Below, one piece after another: positions 23,311 to 26,406 of a DNA stretch of 26,406 nt; the stretch's first letter is position 1, and each line of letters begins with the position of its first letter. A model generated the notes under the pieces. It did not search any database. It had not been told where the DNA came from and saw only the letters and a program-made list of their open reading frames with translations. Source of the stretch: a virus; IMG/VR virus record IMGVR_UViG_3300007735_000549, positions 1 through 26,406 of that record, one strand, 5' to 3'. The position numbers and the translations under genes are program-made.

Positions 23311-25488
23311 TTAAAAATCTAATTTAATTGCGACTTGTTGAATACCTGTTCTAACCTGTGGTGATTGGAATTTTGATAATACTAATAAGTTCTTATCATT
23401 ATCATATAGTCCTATTTCACTCATATACGGTAATGTTCCTTGTGCCCAAGTGGGGTTAGAAGATTTTACAAATTGGTTATTTGGTAAATTAATCAAGTAC
23501 CTCATTTCATATATTGTTGCCTGAATATCTGTTTTAATATTTCCTATGAATAAATTTTCATCTCCAAATGTTAATTTTGTTGTGTTAGATGATATAGGAA
23601 TTTCAATTTGTTGATTCAATTGATATGTAGGAGCATTTGAATATAATGAAGGCGTTATAGTGAATGTTTTAGATATCATTCCTGTTGGGTTTATATTACC
23701 ATTTGATACTATATATGAACTTAGTTCATTACTTGTAAATCCTGTAATTTTTTTCCAACCTGTCGATGTAGGTCTTGAGGTTGAAGTTGAACCTGTTTGA
23801 GCGATTACGTAAAATAAATTTGAACTAAATCCTGTGGTTGAACCTGTGTTCATATAAGGGAAATCACCTCCAAAACTTACAGTTACATTTTGTTCAGTCA
23901 ATCCTACACCTGTCATTGGTCCGACAATGTTTGAGTAATAATTACAATGCATTCCTTGCCATCCGCCCTGAAATCCATAACTTACCCAAATTTGTTGAGA
24001 ATCATTATCTAATAACCCATTTGTTGAACTATCACCACAAGAACCTGGACTTATTAAACCTAATTTAGGTGCGGGTAATGTGTAATTTCTAAATGACGGT
24101 ATTGACATTGATGCAACAATTTCCTCATCATCAAAAATAATAATTTTATCATCAGGAAAAACTCTACCAACTCTGTTTGGATATCCATTAGAATTTGCGT
24201 GAGTGTCATACAAATTGTAAAAACGTATTCCCGGAGAATTCATATCTGAATTCTTTTTTGATGTGATATAATAAGGTGTTAATAAATCCAAACTTGAAAA
24301 TCCTGGAGGGTCAACATAAAAAGTTTCACCTGATGTTGAAGGTGATGGGTTTTTATGCCACATTAACCATGGGATATTAATTGTAAAGTTTCTTGCTTCA
24401 CCTGTTGAACCATTAACATAGACCTCAGTTGCAAATTTTTCACCATAAAAATTAATTATGGTATTATTTGTATAGTGTAATATTGCGATTGCCTTTTGTT
24501 CCACAGGAGATACAATAATTTCCTCATCAAAAGAATTATAATAAGTAACAGGAGTACTAGCACTCTGACCTGAAGACGAGATATAACCAAAATAATCTTT
24601 GGTAGATAGATAATCTTTAGAGTTAAATGTGTAGAAACCTTTGTAACTACTTGGATTTAAACCCGCAGGATTCTCACTCCACGGTATGTTAAGATTCCAA
24701 ACTTTTACAAAACCATCCGAAGGTGTACAAACTGATTCATAATTAATTACACTCTGACTCCAATAATTTGTAGGAGTTGGTAAATCGTACCCTGAAATAT
24801 TTGAGGTAGTAAAAATACAACGACCAAAACCTGTCATATTCATATTGGGTAATTGTCTATCGATATTTATACCTGCCGCTCCAAAACCTTCAAATACGAC
24901 TGATACAACTTTAAATGTTAGTATTGGGACATTGTAATTAATACAAGAACATGTATCAGCACTAGTTGCATATAACGTAACATATGTTCCGGCTGAAATT
25001 GGAGATGTTGATGAGTCAGAACAAGGAGACGCGCTCATTGTTAAAAATAATCCTGAACCATCTAATTGGTTTAAATTAAAAGCATATCTTGAATTGTAAG
25101 TATATGCGCTACTGGTTTGAATCTTATAACAGTTTGTTGATGCGGAATAAAATCCTGCTTCAGTTGCTGAATTAAATACTGATTCATCTGAAGACGCCAT
25201 AAATGGTAATCCGTAAGTTATTCCTGAAACTGTATCTAAATAAAATGGGTATTTAATTTCATTTTTTGTTGATGCGGGAATACCTGTTGAATTTTGAGCA
25301 TTATATGATGGTTCTAAAATTTTAAAATTAGATTTATTATATGTAGTTGGTAATTTAGCGTAGTTAACTTCACTATCACCTACTTGAAAATATGCGATAT
25401 TAAAATTACCTTCAGATAATTTTTTTCTGCCTGTGTCTGTTAATCTTGTTATGATTAATCCTTGTGTGTCTTTTATTATGTATCCCAT
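23311..25488 (-). CDS. Fibre-like tail protein with P2 H-type ends, 725 aa
   Basis: The N-terminus has LIITRLTDTGRKKLSEGN (11-28) and then IAYFQVGDSEVNYAK (31-45), the 'LTD.GR..L..G....F..F.GD..V' pattern seen at the start of many phage tail fibre and baseplate-attached proteins. The last 40 residues (SEIGLYDNDKNLLVLSKFQS and a KLDF ending) match the 'EIGLYD.....L.....' closing element of the same group. The roughly 600 residues between are beta-rich and Ser/Thr/Asn-rich with scattered cysteines and no recognised domain. No signal peptide or membrane segment is seen. It lies on the minus strand with the RuvC-like gene 44 nt downstream and another structural-looking gene 12 nt upstream. I call it a virion fibre or baseplate-periphery protein; its attachment site is unknown. 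Confidence 0.75.
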   Translation of the reverse strand: MGYIIKDTQGLIITRLTDTGRKKLSEGNFNIAYFQVGDSEVNYAKLPTTYNKSNFKILEPSYNAQNSTGIPASTKNEIKYPFYLDTVSGITYGLPFMASSDESVFNSATEAGFYSASTNCYKIQTSSAYTYNSRYAFNLNQLDGSGLFLTMSASPCSDSSTSPISAGTYVTLYATSADTCSCINYNVPILTFKVVSVVFEGFGAAGINIDRQLPNMNMTGFGRCIFTTSNISGYDLPTPTNYWSQSVINYESVCTPSDGFVKVWNLNIPWSENPAGLNPSSYKGFYTFNSKDYLSTKDYFGYISSSGQSASTPVTYYNSFDEEIIVSPVEQKAIAILHYTNNTIINFYGEKFATEVYVNGSTGEARNFTINIPWLMWHKNPSPSTSGETFYVDPPGFSSLDLLTPYYITSKKNSDMNSPGIRFYNLYDTHANSNGYPNRVGRVFPDDKIIIFDDEEIVASMSIPSFRNYTLPAPKLGLISPGSCGDSSTNGLLDNDSQQIWVSYGFQGGWQGMHCNYYSNIVGPMTGVGLTEQNVTVSFGGDFPYMNTGSTTGFSSNLFYVIAQTGSTSTSRPTSTGWKKITGFTSNELSSYIVSNGNINPTGMISKTFTITPSLYSNAPTYQLNQQIEIPISSNTTKLTFGDENLFIGNIKTDIQATIYEMRYLINLPNNQFVKSSNPTWAQGTLPYMSEIGLYDNDKNLLVLSKFQSPQVRTGIQQVAIKLDF

Positions 25489-25500
25489 TGTATTTAAATA

Positions 25501-26406
25501 TTAAGCAAATATGCATGTTTCTGTTTCAGTTACAGGAATGCTTATAAAATTAGGTGAATTACCGTATTCCGCGGCCACAGTTGAGTTTGTAATATTTAAA
25601 CTCCAAGCGTCGGCATTTCTAATTACAAACGACCTACGATAAACATTACCTATTGAATATGGTATCCCATTTATAGTTAAATTTTTACAAGTTGGCAATT
25701 GACCTACTGTAATAAAAGTAATGTCCACATCCTCAGCGTATGCTCTAACACAACCTGATTCTGGAGTGTAGTTATTACTATAGTTCCCTGTTTGATTGGC
25801 TCTCCATATAAAATTACTTAAATGTTTACCAGTTATAGTTGTACCATTTGTTATTGTTAAAGGGGCTGACTGACTACCGATTGAATACTCAATTTTGGCA
25901 ACTCCTGCTTGGTCAGTTGTGGTTGGACATTGTTGACTTTGAAAAGTATTTAATACTGTTGACGGAAGAGGAATTGCTGGAGTAACTAAACCTCCGCCAC
26001 TAGGAAGCCTTCTTCTGTACGTTGAGTTAAATGAACTTGAAAGAGTTTTTGTTAAAGTTCCTGATGTATTTGAGACCCAATTTAAACCTAGCTGAGCGTC
26101 CCATAAATTTATTGTTACACCTGGTTCATACTCGGTAATCGTGTATCCTCTATCCACTGGAAATGCGCCTAAACCACCATAATATAGCGCTTCTTGTAAA
26201 TAACTAATTACAAAATAACCTTGAATTGATTCTGAGCCATCTAAACCTGATACCGACACTGTATAATTATAAGTTCTACCGTACTGTTTAAGTTCTTGTG
26301 AGTTAACATTTTGGCCAGTGTCAGGGTCTGATGTTGTGTTATAAGTAGAACTTATTAACAAATTAATGGTTGGGTTAGGTGTGGTGTTAATTGTAAAGCT
26401 ACCAGT
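25501..26406 (-). CDS. Uncharacterised structural-looking protein, partial (5' end outside window)
   Basis: The reading frame is open to the right edge of the window, so the real start lies beyond base 26406; about 301 codons are visible. I do not recognise the family. The visible part is Thr/Ser/Asn-rich and beta-like, begins with a Thr/Asn/Pro-rich stretch (TINTTPNPTIN), and includes a short Arg patch YRRRLPSGGG, a Pro-rich TPAIPLPS and a C-terminal region with cysteines ending ETETCIFA. No membrane segment is seen. It is 12 bp upstream of the 725-aa fibre-like gene on the same strand, so it is probably co-transcribed with it. A virion surface or fibre role is likely but rests only on composition and neighbourhood. 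Confidence 0.65.
   Translation of the reverse strand, partial: TGSFTINTTPNPTINLLISSTYNTTSDPDTGQNVNSQELKQYGRTYNYTVSVSGLDGSESIQGYFVISYLQEALYYGGLGAFPVDRGYTITEYEPGVTINLWDAQLGLNWVSNTSGTLTKTLSSSFNSTYRRRLPSGGGLVTPAIPLPSTVLNTFQSQQCPTTTDQAGVAKIEYSIGSQSAPLTITNGTTITGKHLSNFIWRANQTGNYSNNYTPESGCVRAYAEDVDITFITVGQLPTCKNLTINGIPYSIGNVYRRSFVIRNADAWSLNITNSTVAAEYGNSPNFISIPVTETETCIFA

Overview
The window is part of the genome of a large tailed double-stranded DNA phage, most likely a contractile-tailed (myovirus-like) phage of a Bacteroidota host. Three things support the phage call: T4 gp25-like and gp6/P2 J-like baseplate genes lie side by side, a P2 I/T4 gp7-like gene and fibre-like genes lie further on, and genes run head to tail with almost no spacing. 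The host call rests on SprB-type repeats (known from gliding adhesins of Flavobacteriia), a fibre C-terminus of a kind common in Bacteroidota phages, strong A+T richness (about two thirds by eye), and start codons without Shine-Dalgarno sequences. TAA, TGA and TAG all end genes, so there is no sign of stop-codon recoding.

Layout: bases 1-978 hold the C-terminal part of a class I ribonucleotide reductase large subunit, closed by a clear intrinsic terminator. From 1055 to 22683 the plus strand carries twelve genes in four tightly packed blocks: (i) gp25-like and gp6-like; (ii) a giant 1972-aa protein, two unrecognised proteins of 593 and 253 aa, and a PKD-bearing 360-aa protein; (iii) a 301-aa protein, a 970-aa tail protein I/gp7-like protein and a 712-aa protein with seven SprB-like repeats; (iv) a 335-aa protein with a Thr/Pro linker, an 816-aa tail fibre and a 77-aa protein. 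Inside blocks genes overlap or sit within 5 nt. Each of the four larger gaps contains the same decamer, AACTATTTAT, just upstream of the block, which I read as a candidate late promoter.

On the minus strand, from the right edge leftwards, lie a partial unrecognised gene, a 725-aa fibre-like protein and a RuvC-like Holliday-junction resolvase whose end overlaps the end of the 77-aa gene by 11 bp.

How it works together: gp25-, gp6- and gpI-like proteins would form the baseplate wedge core. The giant protein and the PKD, SprB, Thr/Pro and fibre proteins would form the outer baseplate and host-contact apparatus. The reductase supplies deoxynucleotides and the RuvC-like enzyme resolves branched DNA before packaging. 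The most notable feature is the set of cell-surface-type modules built into the tail cluster, including a four-cysteine module that occurs both as the N-terminus of the 335-aa protein and as the free-standing 77-aa protein. No tRNA, CRISPR array, insertion sequence or reverse transcriptase was seen, and no gene-free stretch longer than 80 bases exists.
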